From Rhizophagus irregularis (Eukaryota > Glomeromycota > Glomeromycetes > Glomerales > Glomeraceae), in NCBI RefSeq assembly GCF_026210795.1, contig NC_089438.1:951501-1015500 (forward strand): a DNA stretch of 64,000 bases. The letters are read 5' to 3'. Shown piece after piece: positions 42,905 through 55,740 of the stretch. Under the pieces are notes generated by a model, which saw only the letters and a program-made list of their open reading frames with translations, was not told the origin of the DNA and searched no databases. Every line of letters begins with the position of its first letter. Within the stretch, counting starts at the first letter, position 1. The translations under genes and the position numbers were made by a program.

Positions 42905-43196
42905 ACTTTCAACAAATTGGTTCTGGGAGTTCTGGAAAAGTATACCGTGTAAATTGGAAAAATTCAGAAAAACAATTTGCAATAAAATCATTTTATAATT
43001 TTAAAAATATCACTCTGAAAGAAATTATTCGTGAGGTAATTTAATATACAATAAGTTTTTTTTAATTAGTCTTTATTAGTCTATTAACATATTTATTTTA
43101 AAATTTTGAATTTATTTATTTAGTTAAAAATTCAAAGTGAAGTTGATGTTCGTGATAACATTATGTATTGTCATGGAATAACAAAATTCGAATCAG
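42905..43196 (+). pseudogene. Kinase N-lobe fragment with an intact intron
   Basis: The first exon part reads FQQIGSGSSGKVYRVNWKNS and then FAIKSFYN...EIIRE, ending at GTAATT (43036). After an 88-bp intron, 43124-43196 reads IQSEVDVRDNIMYCHGITKF and ends at a GTATT donor. These are the glycine loop, the catalytic Lys and helix C. No catalytic loop or C-lobe follows, so the gene is truncated. Confidence 0.75.
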
Positions 43197-45594
43197 GTAT
43201 TATAAAAATTTTAAACAAAGGCAGGATTACGTCGATAGTTATCCATGCGAGATAAAGACTCTTCTATTCTTTGAGAAAAAATTGTTTAACAGAAGTTTAA
43301 ATACGTAAAAACATTGTCATGTAATGAGGTAAAAAAGGAATATGCCATTTTGACTTTGCTTAAGTTGTACTTCGGATAAAGCGGACTAGCTGGATCGGGA
43401 ATATATCGAATGCATACGGTCCTTACTGCGCATAGAATATAATGCAATTCATAAGCTACACGTGCTTCAGAAAAAATAATGTTGGGAACGACACAAAAAA
43501 ATAATTACAATTCGGACTAGCTTACCGTAGGTATCCCTATAAAAAATTAAATTATGTGAAAATGATACATTCCCAGAAAAAACATGGAAATATAAAACAT
43601 GGATCGACATTTTTTAGTTTAGCACTTAATTTTCTTAATAAATCCATTGTAGGTTGAGCGTTTGACATTGGGAATAATTCAAAAGTTCGTCAGTAGTTCG
43701 TCAGCATAGATATAACGACAAAATGTCACGATCAGAATTATACTGCATCGATAATACATAGGCTTGTTTTACAAAACAAAATGTCGTTTCTATACTATTT
43801 CCTACAGACCACACCAGTGTTTCGTTCATCTAAACTATTTATACTAGTACAATATCCCAACATTAACTCTAATTCGATTTCATTTGTTATTTGTATTTTG
43901 TATCAATAATGCCTGTTTCCCAATATCGATATTCTGGATAGAATAAATGGTCGTCAATTATTATACATAAAACATGCAGAGTCAGAATTAAATTAACAAT
44001 ATTGATCTTAGTAAAACTTACCGAAATTTTATGATAATAGAATAGTCAATAAGAGAAGGAAAATAGGAAGCTGGAGTTATTTAACGAGGAAGCCAAGCAA
44101 GAAAAATGATTTGAGGAAAAAGAGGTTTCTCCGCCTAATAAGATCTTTGAATTTCTGAACAAAAAAAAAAATAGATATTAGCCTTGCATGCTCTGAGTCA
44201 TTTCTTTGAAAAGGCACGTATTGTCTCGTCTAGAACTTCAATAGTTTCTTCAGTCCATAATGTTTTTGTTTAGCTCAGGCCAGAGTAAAAAATATTCTAA
44301 ACCACATTTCAACAAACCAACTGTACAACCAAAATTTTCGTAATCATATAAATACTGTACCTACTGATTGTTGGTTATTATTAACTTTTGTTGTAGTTTG
44401 TACTAGTCGTACTAGTCATATATCTAAAATGTTAAATGATTCAGCGGAGAACTAGCCACATTGTTAATATTTTGAGTTTAATTTTAATAAACGAAATTTT
44501 CTTAATTAATTACTATAAAAATGGCCCATTTTTTTTGGATGCACAGATCGAACAACTTCTTCTTCTTCAAATATTTTGACACTTATGTTTCTCCAAACCA
44601 TATTTACAAAGTTACGAAGCCTTTTTTACATTAACTTGGTAGGTTATTTTGTACTGAACTTTAAGTAGTTTGTCTATCTTGAGATCTGATTTTTTTTGGA
44701 TAATGCAGGAATGGCCTCGTGTATATAATACGCTTGTATTTACATTTTTCCATCCACATCTTTCATAACTTCCACTCACAAGTTATCTTTCATCTTTAAC
44801 AATAACTGATTATTACACTAGACATATCCGCTGATTTGTGGAATTAACGAATTAGATTAAAGCGGAATTATATAAAGATCATATTTGTGTTACATGATCA
44901 TATGACACGGGTAAAAAGATTTTTTTCTTTTATAAACCCCCCTATCAATTTTCCCATCAGTTCTCTCTCAATATCATTCCTACGCTCTTTAGCTGGTGTG
45001 TAAGTATTAAAAAAAGAGATTTTACACTAGAATTTCTACAAGTATATAGTATATAGCATTATTTTGCATTAGACACAACTTGTAGCTATTTTTTTTTTTT
45101 TAATAGTTTATGAAAAATCTTATTTAATTTCAAGAAAAAAAAAATCTTTCAATAAATAACTCTTAAATGTTAATCACCAAATTTTAATGAATTTAAATAA
45201 TATATTGACTTATATAAATTTAGTTAAAATCTATTTAAATTATGTTATTAATTATTTTTTAATTGATTTTTTTTTTTTTTAACTTTTTTCGTTAAATATT
45301 TGAATTTTGGAGAGTTTTTTTTTTTATTTTCAATAAACTAACTTTATGATATTTTTCCTTTTTTTAGAATTATTTTTTTTTTACTTGTTTCAAGTTATAG
45401 GTAAATTTGTGGAAAAGTTTAAGAGTTTTTTTACATATTTTTTTTGACTTATTTGTCTTATATAAGAGCGGTTTCAATTTGATGAACGGCAAATTCCTCA
45501 GATTGACGGATATGGACGTCATTGAGTTGTATTGAATTACAAAACATATTGAAGTTCAAAGTTGATAGTGAAGTATATCTGAAAAAAAAACGAT
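43197..45594. other. Long intergenic stretch
   Basis: 43200-43560 is less AT-rich and may be a repeat. 44930-45480 is T-rich with pyrimidine-AG and GTAA motifs like those of blocks A and B (for example ACTAAC near 45338, then CTTTTTTTAG), but no matching core module. No gene found. Confidence 0.4.
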
Positions 45595-46105
45595 AAATAA
45601 TGTCTGTCTCTGTGATCAAAAGATGGATCAATTAATTTCGAACATAGGAGATTTGGACGATACCTTGAAAAATACATTTGAAATATAGGAGAGCAGACAA
45701 AAATTACGAAAGAAATATTGGATCATATGAAGAGCAGAGACTCGGCTTAATCAGTTAGAGTGTCAAAAAAATCGAACAGAATTTATAAGTGACTATAGAG
45801 ATTGAGTTGGAGTGATTTAACAAAAAAATATGGAGAGAAAGAATTGCATGAAGCGGAGAGAGTCTTGGTTTTCAAAAGAGAAGAATGGCTTTAATGGTTT
45901 ATGAGAGTAAATCTATTGAAAAGTTAAATAATTTTTTATTAATATGGAATGTCAACCAATGATATTAAATTATTACGTGAATTGGAAGATGACTATTTCA
46001 TAATAATGAGCAAACCTTGACAGAGGCAGCAGTAGAGCGACTAAACAATCCGCTTCCCAACAACATGAATAAATACAAGGCTCCATTACAACTCTTAAAG
46101 CAATT
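45595..46105 (+). pseudogene. Decayed coding remnant
   Basis: Plus-strand phrases in shifting frames: MDQLISNIGDLDDTLKNTFE, SDLTKKYGEKELHEAERVLV, MSTNDIKLLRELEDDYFI. They are broken by stops. The purine-rich, charged composition suggests an old helical protein gene. Family unknown. The following frame at 46111-46326 is not supported. Confidence 0.3.
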
Positions 46106-46922
46106 GATATTTGTCCAAACGTATCTTCGATCCTTATAGCTCCTCGCCACTTAGTGTTATCCTAAAGGCACTGGGATTTTTATTATTTTTAGATCATCAA
46201 ATGTGTTTTATTCTTCCACTTTCCATAACTAGAAGGACTTATAATATTTTTCATATTGATCTCCTTAATTTTGCAAATATTTTTGTTATTTTCTATTTTT
46301 ATCTTATAAAATTATATTGTGAATGATTATATAAACATGTATAATGGAATTAAAGATTATCTTCAAAAGTGTTTTAAATGTGGGTGCGCACTAAATAATA
46401 TATGCATTGTCATAAATTTTAATAAAATTATTAAATTTTTGTACCATGCGTAAAAATTAATAAGAATTTGAAAATTATATATATTTCTTACATCACCTGC
46501 ATTTTGCGCAAGTGCGTAGAAAAAAACTCCGTTTTAATAAATCCTGTATTATATAACCTTATAATAACCTTTTCAATGTAAAAATTAGAAATTCCAGTCC
46601 AGGACTGGGTTCAAAAGGCGGGCTCTCACGGGACTACTACTCCAGTAGTTAGCTTTTCGTATTTTTTTGTCATTATTTTCTACGATTGAAATGGAATGCT
46701 GTACTGCAGCTATTCTGATAGGTAGCAATTATAAACAAACAAATTCTTATCATCAAAGTTACTTGGTAAGTAATAAAGGTTAATGAATTTTATTATTTTA
46801 TTATTTTAGACCCGGACATCTTGCACTCGTTGTCATAGCAAGCACGTGAAAACCCGGATAAATATTGCCGAGATTCAAAGTAATTGTCGATCACGTTGAA
46901 GTCGTTGAGCTGTAATACTCCT

Positions 46923-46970
46923 ATATATAGAGTGTATTCAGCAATAAAAAAAAATAAAAAATTTTAGAAA
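46923..46970 (+). promoter_or_regulatory. Core promoter of the 46971 gene
   Basis: TATATATAG at about 46922-46930 lies about 40 bp before the ATG, followed by CAGCAATAAAA, then A-rich leader ending GAAAATG. A perfect 7-bp palindrome pair CCAGTCC/GGACTGG lies further up (46594-46608). Confidence 0.5.
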
Positions 46971-47468
46971 ATGAATTCAAATAACCAAACTACTCAAGAA
47001 TATTCTGATTTATCAATGTATCAAACTGAAAATAGCTCCGCGCCTTTGCATAATAATAATAACAATTCTTCCATTAACAACGTAGGAATGTCTAATACCT
47101 TCATTATTAATAATTTATTCTCACACTTCAAAACGATACATTTGAATTTTACTTTCCTTTACCAAATGATACACGTATTTATTACGTTACATATACCGAA
47201 TTATATCCATTAGAAAATGCGCGACTCTTATAGCATTGATTTATCTCGTATTCCTAGCCATCAGCTTCCACATCATTATAATATCCAATCTTTAATTCGA
47301 CAACAGATTCAGCAACAAGTCCAACAATCCATTTATCATCAAAATAATGTTCAACAACAATTCATTGATACTACAATTCAACCTACTTCTCAAGTACATT
47401 CAGATAATAATAACGTTTATAATGCAGCTTCAAATTCAGTATACGGAACTATTTCTTACAATATTTAA
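46971..47468 (+). pseudogene. Asn/Gln-rich protein gene with two compensating frame shifts
   Basis: The N-terminal frame (MNSNNQTTQEYSDLSMYQTE, Asn run) and the C-terminal frame (DSYSIDLSRIPSHQLPHHYN, Gln-rich, ending YGTISYNI) are in phase with each other. Between them the coding-like phrase FEFYFPLPNDTRIYYVTYTE (about 47130-47190) is in another frame, and the main frame has a TAG at 47211. Two compensating single-base indels, or an unrecognised intron from GTAGGA (47082) to ATTAG (47213), could explain this. An AATAAA lies at 47680. The family is unknown. Low-complexity Asn/Gln and a mid domain suggest a regulatory protein, but that is a guess. Confidence 0.45.
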
Positions 47469-47583
47469 GGTACAGAATTTCAGAATTCTTACTAAGGAAA
47501 TTTGATTATTATATTTTGAGATGAAATAAGGTTTGGCTATTAACTAAGATTAAGTTGTTAAATTTGCTAATTAAAGTGAGATA

Positions 47584-47614
<31 letters not shown>

Positions 47615-47987
47615 GAGAGAATGTATTTATTTTATTGTATTTATTGTTTATATATATTTTGTGTTGATATTTAAACTGAAATAAAATATAATTTTTTTTA
47701 AAATTAACGTATTGTGTACGAAGTTAAAAGACTAATGGCAATCATTCCGTTTTTCCATATTTTTTTTCAATTTCTCCCAGATAGGAAGGCTTATTCCGTT
47801 TTGAAAAAAAAAAGAATTAAGAATTATGACCCTTAAATTATTGTTCAAATTCCATCATTAATATTTTAACGCGTAATTCATAACACTGCATTTTTAAACA
47901 TTATTCTCTCAATTAGACGATCAAAAAATAAGATATGAGCCGATATCAAATAAATCAAAATAGGGATGAATATAAATATATTCTATA

Positions 47988-48732
47988 GTGCAGAACCTCT
48001 ATACTCAACTACTTATATATAGTAACAATTGATTGATTATAAATTTCTAAAAAAAAATTTTTTTATATTAAAGTAAAAAATTTAACCAATAATTTTTATA
48101 GACATGACCATTAGCTTTAAAAATTATCGGTTATTTTTTTTCTAAATTAAATTTTGGCTGAGTTTTAGCTGTTTAAAAATCTGTAATTTAAATATATTGA
48201 TTAAATTTAGTCAAAATTGAGACTAGTTTAAATTTTTGTATTACAGGTTTTTTTAGCCACATTTAATGTACAGATTTTTTTTTTAATATGCTAAGAAGAA
48301 AAAAAATTTTAAAACTGCAAAAAAAGATTTAATGAATAAGGTTGTTTAAATATAGGTCAATTTAATGTTATAGATGATAATTTATATACCATCAAGTGAA
48401 TATTTAAAAGACAGTTCAGGTCAAAAAATACATATAATAAAATACAAATCTCATCATTGTATACCTAATTCATCAGTTTATAATGAAATACAATAAATAA
48501 ATATATTATATAAATTTTATATCATATAACTTATAAAATCCTAATTTCTGATTGGTTAATATATGTATCACATGATGCTTACATAATCTGAAAAAATTGA
48601 GACTTTTTTTTTATTTTATAAATCAATTCCTTTTAATAAATAGAGTTTAATTTTTTTTATAAAATTAAAATCCAATTATAAAATCAAATTTTATTTAAAT
48701 TTTTTTAAGTTCCTATTATAGAGGTTCTGCAC
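47988..48732. mobile_element. MITE with 16-bp pogo-like inverted termini
   Basis: GTGCAGAACCTCTATA (47988-48003) and TATAGAGGTTCTGCAC (48717-48732) are exact inverted repeats enclosing 745 bp of AT-rich DNA without a transposase. The CAG-AACCTCTATA core is like the termini of pogo/Tc1-mariner MITEs. A TA precedes the left end but none follows the right end. Confidence 0.7.
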
Positions 48733-51700
48733 CGTATGTACGTACATCCTACCAGAGTTTAGGAGTTATGCACTTGCACGTGATAGCGTTAACATTAACT
48801 CTGGTCAGTTCGTACGTTAATACTTAATATACACCCACGCTGTACATTAAAGGAACCCCATTACTAAATATCATGGTGAATTTATGATGTAATGCTGGCC
48901 AGTATTTTATTAGATTTTTAATTCTGGGCAAATGCACATCATAATTCTGGTATGGTGATCATCACCTCCTCCTATTTTCATTGGTCGACGGTATTTCAGT
49001 ATTATTTATGTTAGTGTATCGACTGTATCGTGTAATTTACAATTTTTTTTTTTGCATAATTTTTTTTTTGCATGATAAATTTTTTTTCATATGAGAAACT
49101 ATTTAATTATGTTATTAGATTAAATATGAGTAATTTTTTCTTACAAAAAGTCTATTTGATTTTTTTTTTAGCTCAGTCATCAATATTTTAATATTTTATA
49201 GAAAATCGAAAAAAAAATTCGGAAAAAAAAGATACTTTGCAAGTTTATTTTCTAATTGATTATTTTAAAAAAGTCGTAATTTATAAAAATTTAATTGACA
49301 TTTTATACCAGGTAAAAAAAAATAAAACAATATTCTTTTCTTACAAAGAAAATATATATTTATGATGTGAAACATGTCTAATAATATAAATGTGATCAAT
49401 GTAATCAAGTTTTATGTCTTAAATAAATTATACGAGTTTGATGCACTGTACATCAGATTTTTACATAATTTTTTTTTGTATTGGTAACAGACCTTTATGA
49501 TTTCTATAAAATAAATCGGTGAAACCAAAGTTATTAAAAAGTATCAATAAAACCCAGGAGATGTAAATGTGATGATAAGATTCGTGTAAATATTTTTGAG
49601 AAGAAATCCTACATACTTCAGAATTCATGACTATTAAAAGCCACAATGACGTCTTGTTTACATTTGATCCTCCAAGCATCTCTTGGACCAAATCCACGGT
49701 ACATACTCTAAATCCGCAGATCATTTACAGTATTAGGTTTCTGCGCCAATAGATAATAAACCGGATATTCAAAATAAAAATAATAACTAAAAACACGTTT
49801 GGTACGCCGGCGGAGATCTATTGGTTAAAACAAGATCAAATAAAAAAGATTAAAAAAAAGTTGGAAGAGGAAATAAGGAGGGAAGTAATGAACCGCGTGC
49901 TACTCACGATTAGTATATATTAATTTAGCATATAAGCTCATGATTCCTGATCTGTTTAAAGTTTAGCGTTTTTTTAAATAAAGATCGCACAAAAAAAAAA
50001 CAAAAAAAGAATTTAAGTAAAGATTGCACGTTCAAAACATCTCTTCTTCGCATAAATTCTTTACTCTCAATAATACGAAACCAACTTACCATATCTGCCA
50101 TATCCCTCACCCATGTTAAGATTCATTAACGTGAAATGTCGAATTTATTTGTGGTAAGTTGAGAAAAAATTTCTGATGATAGTTAGCTTATTGTTTTTCT
50201 TATTATATATCTATGGTAATAATCTTTATGACAATCTTGCTTTACAACATAATTATGTCTTTCTATCGTAAAGATATAAATAATTATTTGAATCAAGACA
50301 ACTTCACTGTGATTTTGCCTCGTTAATAAAGCAGGAAAGAAATCTCAAGGGTGAAAAAATTATAATTAATTTGGGAAAACTATCAAAAACAAATTCATCA
50401 CCGTAGTATGTAATTCTTCAACAGAGAATAATTTTTCGTTGAAAATGATAGTCGTGTTTCAGAATCAAAGCTCAAATTGATGAGACGTTAGAACCATGAT
50501 TCCCAACTGATATATATTATATTCGAGGAATACTAATTTATAAGATCAATGCATTTTCTTGTTGATCAAAAAACTTATTAATTAAATAACAAAAGACTTT
50601 TCGATATACAATGTAGGCTAATTGAAACAAATCTTGGTATTACACTTAATCACGAATATAAGGAAGACTCACGAGTGAACTGAATGGACATACTACATGT
50701 TTGGTGAATTCCTGGCCAATTTTTCTTTGCGAGTTCATATGCGGACTCCTGTCGCACCTTTGTGAGGTACGTTAGACGTAATTGTTCGATTATTGTATGT
50801 TATTTCATTGCGAAACTATGATTTATCTAGATCTTGATTCTCAATTGATATACTATGTGTATATATTATATAAATACAATAAAAAAAGAACATTTATGTT
50901 TATTACAAAGGATAAAATGGTACGTTTTATTATTACATCAATTTTTTTTATTCATGGTGATTAACAACATTTCCAAAGGTGTAATTGCGTTGTAGAGGGC
51001 TTGAACCGTTTGTTGCTATTACCGTCGCGGGTAGAATAAAAAAAAATAAAATTAAAAAAATACTCCCCCTGATAGAAATTCCCCTTATTTGATATGTAAT
51101 ACGATTATAATTAAAAATATACCATGCATTGTATACATACCGTACATATTTTGATAAAGGTGAATAAAAATGAATGAATTTAAAATTGTAGTTATTATGA
51201 GATCTTGAGTCTGATAAAATATGATCCATCTAATCTTTACTTTCCCTTTATTTGATATTATTGATAAAATATGTGAGTAACCCATTCCAATTACAAAACT
51301 GGTTTCATTCAGAATAATCTTTTATCTATCGGAACCTTATCCATACGAAATTCGGGAGGAATCATCATGCATCAACCCATTTTGGTATTTTGGTTTTCGT
51401 GAGTTCCTTTTCTCTTCCTATCTAATAATTTTATCAATCAAAACTTACATATGATCAATGAACTTTACATATAATCTTTTGATCTTTGCATATGATAAAA
51501 AAATTAATATGATCAAAAAAGTCAACGGTGGCGTTTTTTTCATTTTTTTTTAAAAAAAAAATTCGTGTAAATTAATAAATGTGATTCTAAGAAAAAATGA
51601 GAGCATTTGTGACATTCTAGAGGGCGTTCTTTTTTTATTTAAACTGCTCGTTCAGCCGTTTGTCTAAGCTCCCCATGAGTGGGTCTTCCACACTCCTTAA

Positions 51701-52203
51701 TGCGTTGGAATATTAATAATGAATGTCTTTCTCCGTATAAACAGAGAACAGGTAAAAGCATCAATAAATATTAATAAAAATCATAATAATATTTTTCAAT
51801 TATTTACCAAAAATATTTTATTTCCAGACGATTCTCATAAAATCTTTATTTCCTTCGCTTAAGTAAAAAAACGCTTTATTTAATTTTATTATTATAACAA
51901 AGAGTGAGAGTATGTATTAATTTAATATGAGTCATAATTTTATAATATTCTAAATTCTCATTTTTTTTTCTTTTTTTTTTTACCAGAAAATAGTAATAAT
52001 ATTACTATATACACACACGTCATAATCGAAGTTCGGTAAAAAATTCGAATAAGTTAAATGAATCAGTTCGTCGAAATATCGAAATATCGGAAATCGTTTA
52101 ATTCTTTTTCGTACTCGTCATGTAATTACAAAATCTTCTATTCCTGTATTATTTTGGTTTTCAACCTTTGTCTTTATCGAAATCGAATAAAGGAGTTTAA
52201 CAA
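48733..52203. other. Long intergenic stretch, nothing firm
   Basis: AT-rich with a few GC-richer patches (48733-48860, 50690-50780, 51650-51720). Open frames at 49461-49724, 49925-50110, 50948-51285 (minus) have no recognisable motif. No RNA gene seen. Confidence 0.45.
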
Positions 52204-52705
52204 TTTGTAACAATATTAAATCTTAATGAGCAAAAATATTTTATTTGTTTAAATAAAAAAATGTTACTTTTCTTAAAAAGTTAATTGTTTAAATTTTTAT
52301 ACAATGTCAGTTGTTTACTACGATAAAAAAAAAATTAACTCTATAAACTTCCTAACATTCAATATGTAACAATATTTGTAAAATCTTAAATGAGCGAAAT
52401 ATTTTAAGTGTTTAAATAAAAAAATGTTTATTTTTCTTAAAAGTCAATTTTTATATAATGTCAGTTCTTTTTTTTTTGTCTTTTATTACTACGATAAAAA
52501 AAAATAACTCCATAAACTTGTTAAAAATTCTTAGAATATTTTTTAAAAAAAAAATTTGTAACAATATTTGTGAATCTTTAACGAGCGAAATATTTTCTGT
52601 TTAAATAAAAAAATGTACTTTTCTTAAAAGTCAATTGTTAAATTTTATACACTGTCAGTTTTTCTTTTTTTCTTTGCCTTTTTACTACGATAAAAAAAAC
52701 TTCAA
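52204..52705. repeat. Three tandem repeats of 150-190 bp
   Basis: TTTGTAACAATATT starts copies at 52204, 52363 and 52555. Shared phrases are GAGCGAAATATTTT, TAAATAAAAAAATGT, CTTTTCTTAAAAGTCAATT and CTACGATAAAAAAAA. Non-coding. 52706-53590 is T/A-rich with a GC-rich patch (CCGCCCCCGCCCCGGGGG, 53334-53351). Confidence 0.75.
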
Positions 52706-53591
52706 CATTTTCATAGTTTATTTTTTTTTTAAAAAAAAAAAATCATAATTATTATTTTGCTTACTTAAACAATATCAACCCAACATTGAAAAAAAAATTA
52801 AATTAGCGAGTGTTGAGTGTTTTTGTGACTATTAAGAACAAGAACTATTCGGAATTCGGAATTATAGATCCGCGTTTTCGGTAACATTTCCTTTTTTTGA
52901 AGGTACCTAACGTGGTACCCGGTTTTTTTTATGCTTTGCCCCGACAATCGACGAAAAAATTCCTATTAAAAAATAATTCCCATATCCGGAAAGAATTAGA
53001 TCCGATAAAAATTCATCTATTTCTATTTTTAATTTTTTCATTAAATAATACGGGTAACTGATAAGAAAAATTTATTTTTAAAAAAATTTAGATAAGGCAT
53101 ATTTTTTTTTTCTTTTGGAATTTTCTCGTGAAAAAAATGTAGACCCTGCGTGTGAAATTTTTAATAATTGCTTAAAAAAAAATCATTCAACCGGGTATGA
53201 TAAACAAATGAAGTTTTAAATAGAGTTTAAATAGAGTTTAATCATCCCAAAAAAAAATTTGTATCATGTCACACGATAAATGCGATAAATGCGATAAAAT
53301 ACATATTTTTTTTCAGCGATTGCCACAGTGTAACCGCCCCCGCCCCGGGGGAGATCTCTGGCACGTGATTATAGTAAAAATTTTTTTTCTGTTTTTTATT
53401 CAAAAAAATTCGATCACGTGAAATTTTAGTTCATACCACTACTAACATTCTGTATACTAATCATGTACACGTCAAATTTTTTAAGTTAATTTTATCTATA
53501 AATATTTCTCAAAAGAATAAATCCTTATTTGATGATGACAAAATTTATTTGAAAAAAATTTTTTTTTTTTGGTATTCACAAGAGAATTGAT

Positions 53592-53870
53592 TTATTTCTT
53601 ATCATACAACCTATGCATTACGAAAAGATCTATATCCATCTCATGTGTAAAAAAAACCAAACCGACCTCCGTGTCCATTTCAAATTTAAAACAATTAAGA
53701 TCCCTAATTCCAAAACTTTTTAACATAAAATAATTTATTATTTGTCCATTAATTATGTTATTTTGATCTAATTGTGTTATAGAAGATTGGTTCAATTGAA
53801 GTGTTATCCTCACGTTACAATTAACTGAAGTGTGATTTTTAATAGGAGAAATGTTTACTTTCCTGCGCAT
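53592..53870 (-). CDS. Possible small protein, 92 residues
   Basis: MRRKVNISPIKNHTSVNCNV and on to EMDIDLFVMHRLYDKK. The composition is balanced for so AT-rich a region, with alternating hydrophobic strands (VNCNVRITLQLNQSSITQLD). No introns or family known. It could be an exon of a larger decayed gene. Confidence 0.3.
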   Translation of the reverse strand: MRRKVNISPIKNHTSVNCNVRITLQLNQSSITQLDQNNIINGQIINYFMLKSFGIRDLNCFKFEMDTEVGLVFFTHEMDIDLFVMHRLYDKK

Positions 53871-55180
53871 TTTTTCCGGGACATATCCACCTACTCATCC
53901 GAATAAATAATTGAGGATTAGGACTTTTATGTGATGAAAAAGGGTTTCTTTTTTTGAATGGGTTATAAAATATAAACATGGTATATTTGTAATAATATTT
54001 GGCCAGGATATCAGAATAAAATTTAATAATTTTTTTTTTTACAAATTAACTGAAAGGAAAGGAAGTTGGTTTAATGAACCTAATCGAATATCATTGTTGG
54101 TTCAATCCTATCTACCATTTCATGTGTTGTGTTTACTACGAAAGAAAAAGAGAAATGAGTGAAACTTAAATAATATTTCAAGAATTTTCATATTTTCTAA
54201 TTTATTTTTACAAGGTAAACGGGTCATTTTACGTAAAGAAGAAAGAAAATAATCACTCACATGTTGATTTCAGGAATTTTTCCAAACAAAAAATGATTAT
54301 CTTTCTCAATAATTGATAAAGAAGATTTTATCATAGGTATAAATACATCATTAACACCTCGGACTATTCAGTTAATCATCGGAGAAACTAAAATGAATGA
54401 GCTTAAAATGAGTGGTTCATCAATTAATTGAAACTTATGATGAAAAAAAAAATATAATAACTACATTACCCATACACGTAAACCAGATACGTGATTTTCA
54501 TCACTTTACATATTTCTTTCATACAAACAAGTCATATCGATCCGATCAAAGTGATTTCTCCATAATTTAACTTCCTTCTATATTAATATTTTGTGTATAT
54601 GCGTTCCGGCTCAACCGCTCAAGTCTCATAATCAATGAAAAAAAAAGAAATTACGTTATTCAGAATTATTATTTGACTACACTCACTGATTTGTAAGAAC
54701 TGGCGGCAAAAATTAGAAATATATATCAATAAAATTTTGTACGACAAGTTTGAATTAATAAACTGAAGCTATTTATAAGATTCTTCGTGTTACGAATTTT
54801 TTTAGGTTAACCAATCTAAAACAGACTTTGTCAAACCTTTTTTGACAAAATACCACAAGTTAGATAAACAAAAACGACAAATAAAAACAAGACAACTATT
54901 TGTATTATAACAGATAATTTTCTAACTCATAGTAAAAAATTTAAAAGATTAATAATGTTATCACGGTCTGTTGTTAAATATAAAGAGGTTTGTTTAAAAT
55001 AAAATATATCCGTCTGCGAAGACTTTGGCTAGTAGCATAAATGTTTAATTCTATTATTAAAGTTATATGCGCTAGCGATCTTTTTCCATTAGTTTTTGCA
55101 AAGCATGGACGAAAGTAAATAATTAATTTAACTCCTCTTTTAATTTCAGAACCTGGTTTTTAATATATATGAATTCAAAT
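53871..55180. other. Intergenic, nothing recognised
   Basis: AT-rich. No gene, tRNA or repeat supported. Confidence 0.45.
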
Positions 55181-55340
55181 ATTATAGGCATGATGAGATT
55201 AAAGGTAAATAACATATATATTCAAATTTATTCAACATAAATGTATTAAGCTCTCTTTTCTTTTTACTTAGAAATGCATGCAATATATGAGGTACAATTT
55301 CCATTATTCCATGCGCAGATAATGATAATAGGGTTATGTT

Positions 55341-55655
55341 ATGCTAAAAGGTGTAAGTACAATAAAATATGTATATATATGTATTTTCATTTTAATAATT
55401 TTTTATTTACAATTAACAATTTTGCCAACATATTTAGGTGAGAGACGAGAAGCATTATTTAATGTTTATCGTGTATATAGGAAATTTCGTTTATGTTGGA
55501 TCGTTTTGGCATTATCTACATGGAATACCTTGAGATGTTACAGAAATTTCAATAATACAGTAAGTAGATTTCATATTTATTTAAGTGAAAGACGAAAAAA
55601 ATATTTGACGTATATTGTATATGTTGGAAATTTCATTACAAATTTGTTAATATAA
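55341..55655 (+). CDS. Short ORF holding the ancestral copy of a duplicated exon
   Basis: 104 residues: a hydrophobic start (YVYICIFILIIFYLQLTILP, likely intronic or a membrane segment), then LGERREALFNVYRVYRKFRL, CWIVLALSTWNTLRCYRNFN, and a second, partial copy LSERRKKYLTYIVYVGNF. The stretch 55438-55559 is bounded by TTTAG and GTAAGT and is probably an exon. Tiny exon-like pieces with splice borders also lie at 55182-55204. A spliced gene is likely but its model is unclear and I do not know the family. Confidence 0.4.
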   Translation: MLKGVSTIKYVYICIFILIIFYLQLTILPTYLGERREALFNVYRVYRKFRLCWIVLALSTWNTLRCYRNFNNTVSRFHIYLSERRKKYLTYIVYVGNFITNLLI

Positions 55656-55740
55656 AAGATTCGTGTTAATGGCGTCATTATAATACTTTGATTATACTAT
55701 GATTATAATTTGTGCATTTTATATGGAAAATTAATTTGTT

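Noticed and set aside
46111-46326. 71-codon frame
   Set aside because: Hydrophobic AT-rich translation, no start context, no similarity recognised.
49461-49724. Minus-strand open frame of 87 codons
   Set aside because: No motif, no splice context and another frame looks just as protein-like.
50948-51285. Two overlapping minus-strand open frames
   Set aside because: AT-rich, overlapping each other in different frames, no recognisable feature.
54090-54115. GGTTCAATCC as a tRNA B box
   Set aside because: No A box upstream and no cloverleaf possible.
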